Origin: Bradyrhizobium sp. OK095
GTDB taxonomy: Bacteria > Pseudomonadota > Alphaproteobacteria > Rhizobiales > Xanthobacteraceae
Direction: 5' to 3'
DNA length: 64,000 nucleotides
NCBI RefSeq assembly: GCF_900109945.1
Contig: NZ_FOBX01000015.1
Span: forward strand, 21,001 to 85,000
Positions 1 to 8,183 of this stretch are shown here, in pieces. Numbering within the stretch: position 1 is the first letter of the stretch; every line of letters begins with the position of its first letter. The position numbers and the translations under genes are program-made. Under the pieces are notes generated by a model. The model ran no database searches and was not told the DNA's origin. It worked only from the letters and a program-made list of their open reading frames with translations.

Positions 1-374
1 GGCAGCAGCGTGTCGATATGGTCGGCGACCAGCGTCGTGTTGTTGGTCAGGACGGCAATGTCGACGGTCTTGCGCAGACGGTCGACAATCTCCAGCATCG
101 CGTGATCGACCCGCATCGAGCGGCGCCGCGCTTCCACCCATTCGTCGAGTGACAGCGGATAGCCGATGCGTTCGCCAAAGCTTCGCAAATAGTCCGCGGC
201 ATCGAGAGTGCCGGAGTCGCCGAGCAGCTCGAAGCCGCTGTCCCAGATCGCCTTGTGGACGGATTCGCTGCTGGTCCCCGCAAGCTCCGCGAGACAGGCC
301 ACCCGCTTCGCCCGGTCGTAGTCGCAGAGCACGTTGTCCATGTCGAAGAGGACGAGCTTGATTCCATCAGTCAC
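1..374 (-). CDS. HAD-family hydrolase, partial (3' end outside window)
   Basis: The frame read leftwards from a GTG at 374 begins V-T-D-G-I-K-L-V-L-F-D-M-D-N-V and carries the HAD motif I nucleophile pattern (FDMDNVLCDYD) within the first 20 residues. It is followed by an alpha-helical cap-like segment and then VLTNNTT, a motif II-like strand with a Thr, near residue 115. HAD enzymes are usually cytoplasmic phosphatases or dehalogenases; the substrate cannot be read from this piece. The C-terminal part with motifs III and IV lies beyond the left edge. The start is uncertain: no ATG is available in this frame near the beginning, and the GTG overlaps the stop of a short frame ending at the same place. 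The ATG six bases downstream is in a different frame and is a shadow. Confidence 0.75.
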   Translation of the reverse strand, partial: MTDGIKLVLFDMDNVLCDYDRAKRVACLAELAGTSSESVHKAIWDSGFELLGDSGTLDAADYLRSFGERIGYPLSLDEWVEARRRSMRVDHAMLEIVDRLRKTVDIAVLTNNTTLVADHIDTLL

Positions 375-498
375 AGCGGCACTCGCGGATTGGCCGAGCC
401 TTTGGCCGTGATCGAAGTCATATCCTGCTCGAGCGCCGGCGCCAAATCCGAGATCGACGCCGGATCGCTGTGATGCTCGTGCCGAGAGTGGTCCGTCC

Positions 499-1530
499 CT
501 ACGGCTGCGATGTGCGGCGGCGGGCCAGTTGGTGCAACACCGTGTCGATGGCCGGGACCGCCCCGGTTTCGCGGAGCCAGGTATCGGCCAGCTCCCTGAG
601 CTCGCCCGGTGTCAGCCCGAATTTGCGGCGGAAGGCGCGGATGAAGGTGGAGTCGCTGCTGAACCGCATGCCGACGGCGAGGTCGATCAGCCGCGTGTCC
701 TGCGCTGCCGGGGACAACAGCTGCCGAAAGGCAAGATTGAGCCGCTGCTCTCTCACGTAATGCGCCAGCCCGTCATCCGCCTCGAACAGCCGGTAGAGGG
801 TCGCGCGCGAGATCTGGAAATGGCGGCATAGCTCATCCGTGGTGAGCGCGTCGGTCTCGAGATTGTTGGCGATGTGGCGTTTGATCATCGTGAGATAGAG
901 ATGCCGCTCGGCGCGTTCGACACCTGCCGTAATGTCGGCCGTGCCGCCGGCGACCGCGGCAACGAGGTCGGCGATCGCTTCGATCGTGGCCTCGGTGCTG
1001 CCCATCTCGGGCTCGGTTGGCAGCGCGAGCGCCGCGTAATGGCTGGCGAGCAGGCGCGCGTGAGGGTGGTCCGACGGCAACAAGGTTGCTGTTGCCGAAT
1101 CCGGATGCGCGAGCCGCGGCGCCAGCATTGACCGTTGCACAATGATCGCCATCAAGCGGGTACGCCCGCCGCCCCCGCGAAGCACCGTCCAGTTCGGTTG
1201 CGCCATGTCGATCAGGCAGATGTCGCCGGGCCCCACCGTCACCTCGCGCCGACCGGAGCTGAACCGCATCTCGCCTTCGATGCAGAGGGCGATCTGAAAG
1301 TGATCCATCGCGCCCCGGGCGATGTGCGCCGGCGTCCGGTCATATTGCTGGTCGCTCGCGCGCGTATCGACCAGCAACGCATTGCCGGTCATTATCGTCA
1401 CGGTGGTGACATGGAAGTCGTCCTCCGCGGTGAGCGGAATGACATCGCAGATGTCGGCCGTCATAGCGCGCAACAGCCTTAGCGCATGCACCCCGCGCCC
1501 AGGCATGTCCGCCGGGATATTTTCGTTCAC
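499..1530 (-). CDS. AraC-family transcriptional regulator
   Basis: This 343-residue protein has an N-terminal cupin-like sensing domain of the AraC_binding_2 type (about residues 35-200, including VGPGDICLIDMAQP). A C-terminal double helix-turn-helix AraC domain spans about residues 230-330; the first helix-turn-helix is around LTTDELCRHFQISRATLYRLF and the second ends at FIRAFRRKFGLTPGELR. Length and order match the FeaR-like AraC branch. It is transcribed divergently from the large autotransporter starting at 1838, with about 300 bp between them, so it is a natural candidate regulator of that gene, but this is inferred from position only. The inducer is unknown. Confidence 0.9.
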   Translation of the reverse strand: MNENIPADMPGRGVHALRLLRAMTADICDVIPLTAEDDFHVTTVTIMTGNALLVDTRASDQQYDRTPAHIARGAMDHFQIALCIEGEMRFSSGRREVTVGPGDICLIDMAQPNWTVLRGGGGRTRLMAIIVQRSMLAPRLAHPDSATATLLPSDHPHARLLASHYAALALPTEPEMGSTEATIEAIADLVAAVAGGTADITAGVERAERHLYLTMIKRHIANNLETDALTTDELCRHFQISRATLYRLFEADDGLAHYVREQRLNLAFRQLLSPAAQDTRLIDLAVGMRFSSDSTFIRAFRRKFGLTPGELRELADTWLRETGAVPAIDTVLHQLARRRTSQP

Positions 1531-1696
1531 GGCCGTCTCGTCTGCATCACTCTACGACGGGGCCGCACCGCCCGGGATATTCGAAGACCGGCAGCACACC
1601 AACATCGCTTCGGCATGTAGCCATTGGGAAATCAGTGCGCAAGCGACATGGGCAACGCCGCCGGTCGGATTTGCGTGCCCCGCGCAGAATTCGCGC

Positions 1697-1717
1697 TGAT
1701 GTGCCGTACATGCATCA
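1697..1717. promoter_or_regulatory. Possible operator: interrupted palindrome before the autotransporter gene
   Basis: TGATG at 1697-1701 and CATCA at 1713-1717 form an inverted repeat with an 11-base centre. It lies in the 307-bp divergent gap between the AraC gene and the autotransporter. It could bind a regulator, but the half sites are short and AraC proteins usually bind direct repeats, so support is weak. Confidence 0.2.
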
Positions 1718-1837
1718 GTGAGTGTCCAAATCCATGACTGAGACACCAGGCACATTGTGCGCGCGGGCGGTCTGCTAACGATCTGTTTGTTGTCGCGTGT
1801 TCGTTCGCGGCAAGATTCTTCGTCCGAGGCTCTCTTC

Positions 1838-4800
1838 ATGACGACCAGATTGCGCCCGCCGTCCTGCCTGTCGATTGGGCGGACGGGCTCCCGGCTTGCG
1901 GCCCGCCGGCGGAGCCTGCGTCGCTCGCAATCGCGCGAGCCCGGTGGCGGGCTCATCGGGAAAGCGCGGGCCTGCCGGATTCTCGCCGTAGCGATCTTGC
2001 CGTATCTCGGCTCGACGTCGGCCGGCTTGGCTCAAATCGACAATTACGGGATTTGGACCGGGATCAACACCTCGCCCGGGCAGGCGATCGAATTCGACAC
2101 CCTGACGAATGCTACGATCGGATCGATCGTTGCAATGGGCGGATTGCCTCAGAACGCCGTGTTCTCGCCTGATGGCCGTTTCGCCTACGTCGTCGCAGCC
2201 GCTGGCGAGGTCGACGTCATCGATGTTATCAGCCGAAATGTCGTTGCAATCATTCCGGTTACCGGTTCCTCCTTTGGACTGGCTCTCAGCCCGGATGGCG
2301 CGAGCCTCTACGTGACATCCCACGCAGGCAATTCAGTCACCGTCGTCTCGACTGCAACCAATCAGGTGGTCGGCTCACCCATTACGGTGGGGGCGGGTCC
2401 CTACGGGGTTGCTGTCTCGCCGGATGGAGCCCGGATCTATGTCGCAAACGAATCCGGGGGCAATATCTCGATCGTCGATACGGCGTCGAAAGCCATTATC
2501 GGCACCGTCACCGTAGGGTCGTCGCCTTCGGGAATCACAGTGTCGCCCGACGGCGGCAAGATTTACGTGGCCAGTCAAAGTGGGAGTTTCGTCTCCGTGA
2601 TCGATGCGGGGTCGCAGTCGGTGGTTGCAACAATCCCGGTCACGGCAGCGCCCCTGAGCGTTGCGGTCAGCCCGGATGGCTCACGGCTGTATGTGACGAC
2701 CCAAACCAATCAGCTCGTGGTGATCAACACGGCGACGGATACCGTGATCGCGGGGGTGACGTTGCCCGGCTCCAGCGCCGGCGTGACCGTGACGCCCGAC
2801 GGAAGCCGCGTCTATGTTACGAGCGGAGCTGCGGTCTACGTGCTCGATACGACAACAAACACGATCGTGGGCACGGTCTCCGTTCCCATCGCTGACATCG
2901 GCAATGTCGGTACTGCTTTCCTCGGGCCGAACGTCATCGTCGCGCCGGGTGGGGCGCTCTCGGTTGCCAGTGACGCGGCGCTGACCACACTGGGCTTCGG
3001 GCAATACATCAATTTCAACGGTGGCACGCTGCGCTTCACGGGCGCGTTCAGCAGCGCGCGGACGGTCTCGTTGCTGGCCGGCGGCGGCACCATCGACACC
3101 AATGGTTTCAACGCGACCCTGTCGGGCCAGATCATCAACACGGGATCGCTGACCAAGGCGGGCATCGGCACGCTGACGCTGACCGGCGCCAACACCTACA
3201 CCGGCGGGACGTTCGTCAACGCCGGCACGCTTGCGCTCAGCGGCATCGGCACATTGGGCGACGTCACGGGATCGACGACGGTCAACAGCGGCGGCGCGCT
3301 CGATCTCGGTGGCACGACGCAAACCCAGAGCGCCGTAAGTCTCAACGGCGGCACGCTCCAGAACGGCGGTCTCAACGCACCCATCACCTCGACCGGCGGC
3401 ATCCTCAACGGCATCGGCGGCACCGCGAGCCTGACGACGACGGCCGGCCTCACCGTGCTGCTCGGCACCAACGGCTATACCGGCGCGACCACGGTGAACG
3501 GCGGGGTGCTCGACGTCGAAGGGACGATCACCGGCACCTCGGCGGTGACGGTGAATGCCGGCGGCGTGCTGATGGGATCTGGTACCATCGACCCGCTGGC
3601 GGTGACGATTGCCGCCGGCGGCACCTTCGCGCCGGGCAACGGCACGCCGGGCAGCTCGATGGGCATTATCGGAAATCTCGTGCTGCAATCGGGCGCGATG
3701 TACCTGGTGCAGATCAATCCGGCGACGGCGTCTTATGCGAACGTGAGCGGTAGCGCGACACTCGGTGGCGCCACGGTGAATGCGGTGTTCGCCACCGGCA
3801 GCTACATCGAGAAGAAGTACACCATCCTCACCACGGCCGGCGGCGTCTCCGGCAGCTTTGCATCGACGGTCGCCAGCACCAATTTGCCGGCGAACTTCAC
3901 GACCGCTCTCAGCCAGGATACCGACAACGCCTATCTCAATCTCTCGCTCGCCTTCGTTTCCCCGCCGAACTCGGGCCTGAACGGCAACCAGCAGGCCGTG
4001 GCGAACACGCTGGTCAACTCCTTCAACACAAATGGCGGCATCCCGCTCGTCTATGGTGGAATGACCGCGGCGGGCCTGACCCAGGCTTCCGGTGAGCTCG
4101 GCACCTCCTCGCAGCAGACCACCTTCAATGCGATGGGCCAGTTCATGGGCCTTCTCACCGATCCCTTCGCGGCGCGAAATGGCGGTCCGGGTTCGTCCGG
4201 AGGCGCGCAAGGGTTCGCGGCGGAGGATGGCGAGCCGACCGCCTACGCCGCGCGCAGGCGCACCGACGCGTTCGCGATGGTCACCAAGGCGCCGCCGCAG
4301 AGTTTCGAGCAGCGCTGGAGCGTGTGGGCGACGGCCTTCGGCGGCGCGCAAGCAACAGTCGGCGGTGCGGTGACGGGGTCGAACGATACGACGAGCCGCA
4401 TCGCCGGCACCGCAGTCGGCGTGGACTATCTGCTCTCGCCAAACACGCTCGCGGGCTTCGCGCTCGCCGGCGGCGGCACCAGCTTCAACGTCGCGAACGG
4501 CCTCGGCTCCGGCCGCTCCGACCTGTTCCAGGCCGGCGCCTATCTGCGCCACAACAACGGTCCGGCCTATGTCTCGGCAGCGCTGTCCTATGGCTGGCAG
4601 GACATCACCACCGATCGCACGGTGACGGTCGCAGGCGCCGATCGCTTGCGCGCCGAGTTCAACGCGAATGCCTGGTCGGGTCGCCTCGAGGGCGGCTACC
4701 GCTACGTCGCGCCCTGGATCGGCGGGATCGGCATCACGCCCTATGGCGCGGTGCAGTTCGTCACCTTCGATCTGCCGGCCTATGCCGAGCAGGTCGTCGC

Positions 4801-5161
4801 CGGCAGTGCGGCCTTCGCTTTGAGCTACTCCGCCAAGAGCGTGACCGATACGCGCAGCGAACTCGGCCTGCGCACCGATAAATCCTTTGCGGTGCCGGAC
4901 GGCGTGCTGAGCCTGCGCGGCCGCCTGGCCTGGGCGCATGACTTCAATCCGGATCATTCGATCGCCGCCACCTTCCAGGCACTGCCGGGCGCGAGCTTCG
5001 TCGTCAACGGCGCGGCGCAGGCGCATGATTCCGCGCTCACCACCGCAGCGCTCGAGATGAGGTGGTCGAGCGGCTGGTCGGCTGCGGCGACGTTTGAAGG
5101 CGAATTCTCGAACGTCACCCGCAGCTACGCCGGCAAGGGCAGCGTTCGTTACGCCTGGTGA
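1838..5161 (+). CDS. Autotransporter with YVTN beta-propeller and beta-helix passenger
   Basis: A 1107-residue type Va secreted protein. A long basic N-terminus followed by a hydrophobic stretch ending SAGLAQ (about residue 66) looks like the extended signal peptide common in autotransporters. Residues about 70-375 hold a seven-bladed YVTN-type propeller: six blades carry S/TPDG-x3-YV and a first blade carries TNATIGSIV. Next come Gly/Thr-rich autotransporter-associated strand repeats (pattern LTLTGANTYTGGT and similar, about residues 380-640). A C-terminal beta-barrel of about 280 residues, starting near FEQRWSVWATAFGG, ends in the aromatic Trp expected for barrel insertion. A further in-frame start exists at 1757, but the ATG at 1838 gives a sensible signal peptide. 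It converges with the dodecin gene, leaving three bases between stops. Confidence 0.9.
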   Translation: MTTRLRPPSCLSIGRTGSRLAARRRSLRRSQSREPGGGLIGKARACRILAVAILPYLGSTSAGLAQIDNYGIWTGINTSPGQAIEFDTLTNATIGSIVAMGGLPQNAVFSPDGRFAYVVAAAGEVDVIDVISRNVVAIIPVTGSSFGLALSPDGASLYVTSHAGNSVTVVSTATNQVVGSPITVGAGPYGVAVSPDGARIYVANESGGNISIVDTASKAIIGTVTVGSSPSGITVSPDGGKIYVASQSGSFVSVIDAGSQSVVATIPVTAAPLSVAVSPDGSRLYVTTQTNQLVVINTATDTVIAGVTLPGSSAGVTVTPDGSRVYVTSGAAVYVLDTTTNTIVGTVSVPIADIGNVGTAFLGPNVIVAPGGALSVASDAALTTLGFGQYINFNGGTLRFTGAFSSARTVSLLAGGGTIDTNGFNATLSGQIINTGSLTKAGIGTLTLTGANTYTGGTFVNAGTLALSGIGTLGDVTGSTTVNSGGALDLGGTTQTQSAVSLNGGTLQNGGLNAPITSTGGILNGIGGTASLTTTAGLTVLLGTNGYTGATTVNGGVLDVEGTITGTSAVTVNAGGVLMGSGTIDPLAVTIAAGGTFAPGNGTPGSSMGIIGNLVLQSGAMYLVQINPATASYANVSGSATLGGATVNAVFATGSYIEKKYTILTTAGGVSGSFASTVASTNLPANFTTALSQDTDNAYLNLSLAFVSPPNSGLNGNQQAVANTLVNSFNTNGGIPLVYGGMTAAGLTQASGELGTSSQQTTFNAMGQFMGLLTDPFAARNGGPGSSGGAQGFAAEDGEPTAYAARRRTDAFAMVTKAPPQSFEQRWSVWATAFGGAQATVGGAVTGSNDTTSRIAGTAVGVDYLLSPNTLAGFALAGGGTSFNVANGLGSGRSDLFQAGAYLRHNNGPAYVSAALSYGWQDITTDRTVTVAGADRLRAEFNANAWSGRLEGGYRYVAPWIGGIGITPYGAVQFVTFDLPAYAEQVVAGSAAFALSYSAKSVTDTRSELGLRTDKSFAVPDGVLSLRGRLAWAHDFNPDHSIAATFQALPGASFVVNGAAQAHDSALTTAALEMRWSSGWSAAATFEGEFSNVTRSYAGKGSVRYAW

Positions 5162-5164
5162 GCC

Positions 5165-5386
5165 TCACCCCTCCAGTGTGAAGCCCACCCGCAGCGTCAC
5201 CTGGTAGTGGCGTACGGTGCCGTTTTCGATGTGGCCGCGGGTCTGCACCACCTCGAACCACTTCATGTCGCGAATGGTTTTGGCGGCGCGGCTGACGGCG
5301 CTCTTGATCGCATCCTCGATCGACGTGTCGGACGAGCCGACGAGTTCGAGGATCTTGTAGACGTGATCCGTCTCGGCTGTGGGCAT
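5165..5386 (-). CDS. Dodecin family flavin-binding protein
   Basis: A 73-residue protein with the full dodecin pattern: VYKILELVGSSDTSIEDAI, then AAKTIRDMKWFEVVQTRG and a final HYQVTLRVGFTLE strand. Dodecins form hollow dodecamers that bind riboflavin, FMN or FAD between paired Trp residues; the Trp in MKWFEV is the conserved stacking residue. Length is typical (65-75). It is a single gene, convergent with the autotransporter at its left; the roughly 200-bp region upstream shows no clear promoter. Confidence 0.95.
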   Translation of the reverse strand: MPTAETDHVYKILELVGSSDTSIEDAIKSAVSRAAKTIRDMKWFEVVQTRGHIENGTVRHYQVTLRVGFTLEG

Positions 5387-5604
5387 GGCGCGTCTCCCCT
5401 TGGTTGCGCTGCGGCACCGCTGCCGCCAGCGCCCTCATCTGAACGAGCGCCAGCGTTTCCGGTTCCATCATCCGCGATGGCCGCATGTGCGAGGCGAGGT
5501 GGAGCGCGTCGCGCCCGCTGCTAAGCGCGGCTCATGGATTCGGCGCGGCGCGACAGGACGATCGTCTCTCTCTGCCTCGGCGTGACGCTGGCGTTGCAGC
5601 GGGT

Positions 5605-6933
5605 CTAGAGACGCTGTGGTGCAGCTTGCGGCAAGGCAGGCGCAGGCTGCGTCCGGCGCCACAGCAGTGTCAGCAGGAGAGCCAGCAATGCCATCAGTGC
5701 GAAGCCGCCGAGGGCTGGTGCGAAATGTTGATCGAGATCGGCCTTCTGCCCGAACTGCGCCGCAAGCAGCGCCGACTGCAGCAGACCATAGGCTCCCGCG
5801 AGCAGGATCAGCCCGTAAATGACGTTGCGCTCGCGAGGGCTCGCCATCTTGGGAAGATCGGGCAGGACCAAAGCGAGACCGATCCCGAGTATCGGCAGGT
5901 CATAGTCATAAGCGTAGGGACTGATCATCACCGATACCATCACGGTGACGCCGAGAGCGAATTTGGACGAAGCGCCGCGCATCGTTCCGAGAACGACAGC
6001 GAACAAGGCCAGCCCCGCAACGGCCGTCTGTCCCCAAAAGGCGGCGCTTGCGGGAAAGCCGGCCTTGTACAGTGCCGCATAGGTCGAGATCATGCGGAAG
6101 AGCGGATAAAAACCCTGATCGAGATAGCTCGCCGATACTCTGATTGCCCCTAACCATGCGAACCAGATCTGCCAGCCGAACAGGAGTGTGCAAAGCAGGG
6201 AGCTCGCCAATACGACGGCCGCAGCCGTTCCGAGCGCAATCCAGCGCCGTGTCACGAGCAGACAGACGCCGGCGGCAATCGCAAGATGCGGCTTGATCAC
6301 CATGGCGCCAAGTGCGAGGCCGGCCAATAGCTGCCGCCGTTCGACGTTGAGGCAGACGAGTGCGATCAGCGCGCCGGTGAGAAAGCCATTCTGCCCGCAT
6401 CCGATGTTGATCGCGAGCGCCGGAAGCAGGACCACCAGCACTTGCGCGAAATTCACGCCCGAGATCGCGCGCAGGGTTACGAGATAGAGCGCGAGTGTTG
6501 CGGTGGTGAACAGGAGATAGCCGACGCCGACCGGCAGGAACGCGAACGGCGCGAGCAGGAGACCGTATTGTGGCGGATAGGTCCAGGGCATGAATCGGGT
6601 CATGCCTCCGGCTGCCTCCATCTGCATCTTCAGCAGCGCCTCGAAGTGATAGACTTGGTCGAGGTCGCCGCGCCAGACGCGCTGCGCGACGATGTGGAAG
6701 GCGTCGAAATCGGCGAGGTCGCGATCCGCCCAGCCGCCCCAGCGGGCGAACCAGAACGTCTTGAACGCCACCATCGCCGCCAGCGTTACCAGCACGAAAC
6801 GTACATAGGTCGTCCGCTTCGACGGCGAGAACTGAACCTGTTCCAGTGTTTCGGCGAGCATGGGGGCGGCGACCTCGAACCTGACGGATTGGGGCCGGGC
6901 GGGCAGGTCCGCAGATCCCTGCCAAACTGCCAT
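5605..6933 (-). CDS. GT87/DUF2029-type polytopic membrane glycosyltransferase
   Basis: About 442 residues from the ATG at 6933 (an alternative ATG at 6861, preceded by GAGG, gives 418). The sequence has some ten hydrophobic segments. An aspartate-containing periplasmic loop follows the first one (DLADFDAFHIVAQRVWRGDLDQVYH), then MPWTYPPQYGLLLAPFAFLP, the signature that places it in the GT87 family of polyprenyl-phosphate-sugar dependent mannosyl/arabinosyl-like transferases (GT-C fold). The likely catalytic acid is in the FDAFH region. It probably adds a sugar to a cell-envelope glycan or lipid on the outer face of the inner membrane; acceptor unknown. It is divergent from the GH16/GH1 pair. 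Confidence 0.82.
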   Translation of the reverse strand: MAVWQGSADLPARPQSVRFEVAAPMLAETLEQVQFSPSKRTTYVRFVLVTLAAMVAFKTFWFARWGGWADRDLADFDAFHIVAQRVWRGDLDQVYHFEALLKMQMEAAGGMTRFMPWTYPPQYGLLLAPFAFLPVGVGYLLFTTATLALYLVTLRAISGVNFAQVLVVLLPALAINIGCGQNGFLTGALIALVCLNVERRQLLAGLALGAMVIKPHLAIAAGVCLLVTRRWIALGTAAAVVLASSLLCTLLFGWQIWFAWLGAIRVSASYLDQGFYPLFRMISTYAALYKAGFPASAAFWGQTAVAGLALFAVVLGTMRGASSKFALGVTVMVSVMISPYAYDYDLPILGIGLALVLPDLPKMASPRERNVIYGLILLAGAYGLLQSALLAAQFGQKADLDQHFAPALGGFALMALLALLLTLLWRRTQPAPALPQAAPQRL

Positions 6934-7179
6934 CGGAGGCTTAAGGGACGGTAACGAATCCGGAAGACTTTCGGCGGCGGCGCCTCCCTGGCGGAATGGG
7001 GGCGCGGGGATCTGGCCCGGTTCGTCGCCGGTCTTGCGCCGGGATGACTCGATTTTCGGCCGCTCGACGTAAGAGACGTCTTTTCGAAATCGCCCGCGGG
7101 CGTCGGGTGGGCTCGCTTGCCCGTTCGGGGGGAGGCGAGCTAACCTCGGTGAGTTTCCCAGCATGTTCGATGTGCGGTG

Positions 7180-8181
7180 ATGATCGAGCGTTGGACGAAG
7201 GGCGCTCTGGTTGCGATCGGCCTGTCTGCCGTGCCGGCGCTTGTTGTCGCGCAGGACGAGCTTCATGACGCGCCGCGCGGCCTGTCGCTGCAAGTCACCA
7301 CCGATCCTTCCACGATCGCGTGCCGGAGGCTGGAGAGCGTCAATCCCGCCTCGCTCGTGTTCCTGCCGTTGCGCCGGACTTTCAACGATGATTTCGACGA
7401 GCATCCGCTGTCGCACGGACGCTGGGTGCCGCACTATGCCGGCGGCGCGGCGTGGCCGGAGGCGCGCTATTGGGGCGGCGACGGCTCCGACTTCAAGCGC
7501 AAGACCAGTGCTAACGGCGAGCAGCAGATCTATGTCGATCCGCGCTACGCTGGACGTGCCGGGGCGCCGCTCGGACTCGATCCCTTCAGGGTCAAGGACG
7601 GCGTGCTCTCGATCGTCGCCAGCCGAACGCCCCCGGAATTGAAGCCGCTGCTGTTCAACAACGATTACATCTCGGGAATCCTGACGACGCAGGGCACGTT
7701 CGCGCAGAAGCACGGCTATTTCGAAATCCGTGCCAAGGTGCCGGTCGGCCATGCGGTGTGGCCGGCGTTCTGGATGCTGGCGGATGATGGCGGCTGGCCG
7801 CCGGAGGTCGATGTGCTGGAAGGCCGCGGCGAGCGGCCCGGCGATCTCGTGATGACCACGCATTGGCGGATTCCGTCGACCCAGAAGATACAGTCCTGCG
7901 GCTTCGACTTCGCGGTCGGCGATGCCTCGAACGCCTTCCACAATTACGGTGTGCTGTGGGAGGACGATCGCCTGGTCTATTTCATCGACCGCGAGCCGGT
8001 GTCCGATATCAGGGTTCCCATTGGCTTCGATGATCCCATGTACATGATCGTGAATCTTGCGATCGGATCGAAATTCTTTCCCGGCGTCAGTCCTGTGGAT
8101 GCGGAATCGCCACCGAGCGTCGCGTTCGAGATCGATCGGATTTCCGCCTATCAGATCGATATGGAGCAGGCGCGGAGATAG
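7180..8181 (+). CDS. Secreted GH16 family beta-glucanase
   Basis: A 333-residue glycoside hydrolase 16 protein. The N-terminus (basic RWTK, hydrophobic core, PALVVAQ) is a Sec signal peptide. The catalytic strand is at about residues 207-212, E-V-D-V-L-E, matching ExDxxE with nucleophile and acid/base glutamates. It follows GYFEIRAKVP and WPAFWMLADDGGWPP, which are typical of endo-beta-1,3- or 1,3-1,4-glucanases. The start could be GTG 7177 or ATG 7180. The downstream GH1 gene begins two bases after the stop, so the two are almost certainly co-expressed. Together they would degrade extracytoplasmic beta-glucan to glucose. Whether the substrate is plant, fungal or the cell's own cyclic glucan cannot be told. 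Confidence 0.9.
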   Translation: MIERWTKGALVAIGLSAVPALVVAQDELHDAPRGLSLQVTTDPSTIACRRLESVNPASLVFLPLRRTFNDDFDEHPLSHGRWVPHYAGGAAWPEARYWGGDGSDFKRKTSANGEQQIYVDPRYAGRAGAPLGLDPFRVKDGVLSIVASRTPPELKPLLFNNDYISGILTTQGTFAQKHGYFEIRAKVPVGHAVWPAFWMLADDGGWPPEVDVLEGRGERPGDLVMTTHWRIPSTQKIQSCGFDFAVGDASNAFHNYGVLWEDDRLVYFIDREPVSDIRVPIGFDDPMYMIVNLAIGSKFFPGVSPVDAESPPSVAFEIDRISAYQIDMEQARR

Positions 8182-8183
8182 GG

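Noticed and set aside
375..498. Short frame ending TAKGSANPRVPL before the HAD gene
   Set aside because: No start with a ribosome site and no known family; most likely untranslated leader or chance frame.
2681..5026. A 781-codon open frame antisense to the autotransporter
   Set aside because: It is an Arg/Gly-rich mirror of a GC-rich, repeat-containing gene. It shows no family motif and no ribosome site, while the plus strand has clear domains.
7074..7081. AGACGTCT palindrome between the GT87 and GH16 genes
   Set aside because: An 8-base palindrome is expected by chance at this scale and has no second copy nearby.
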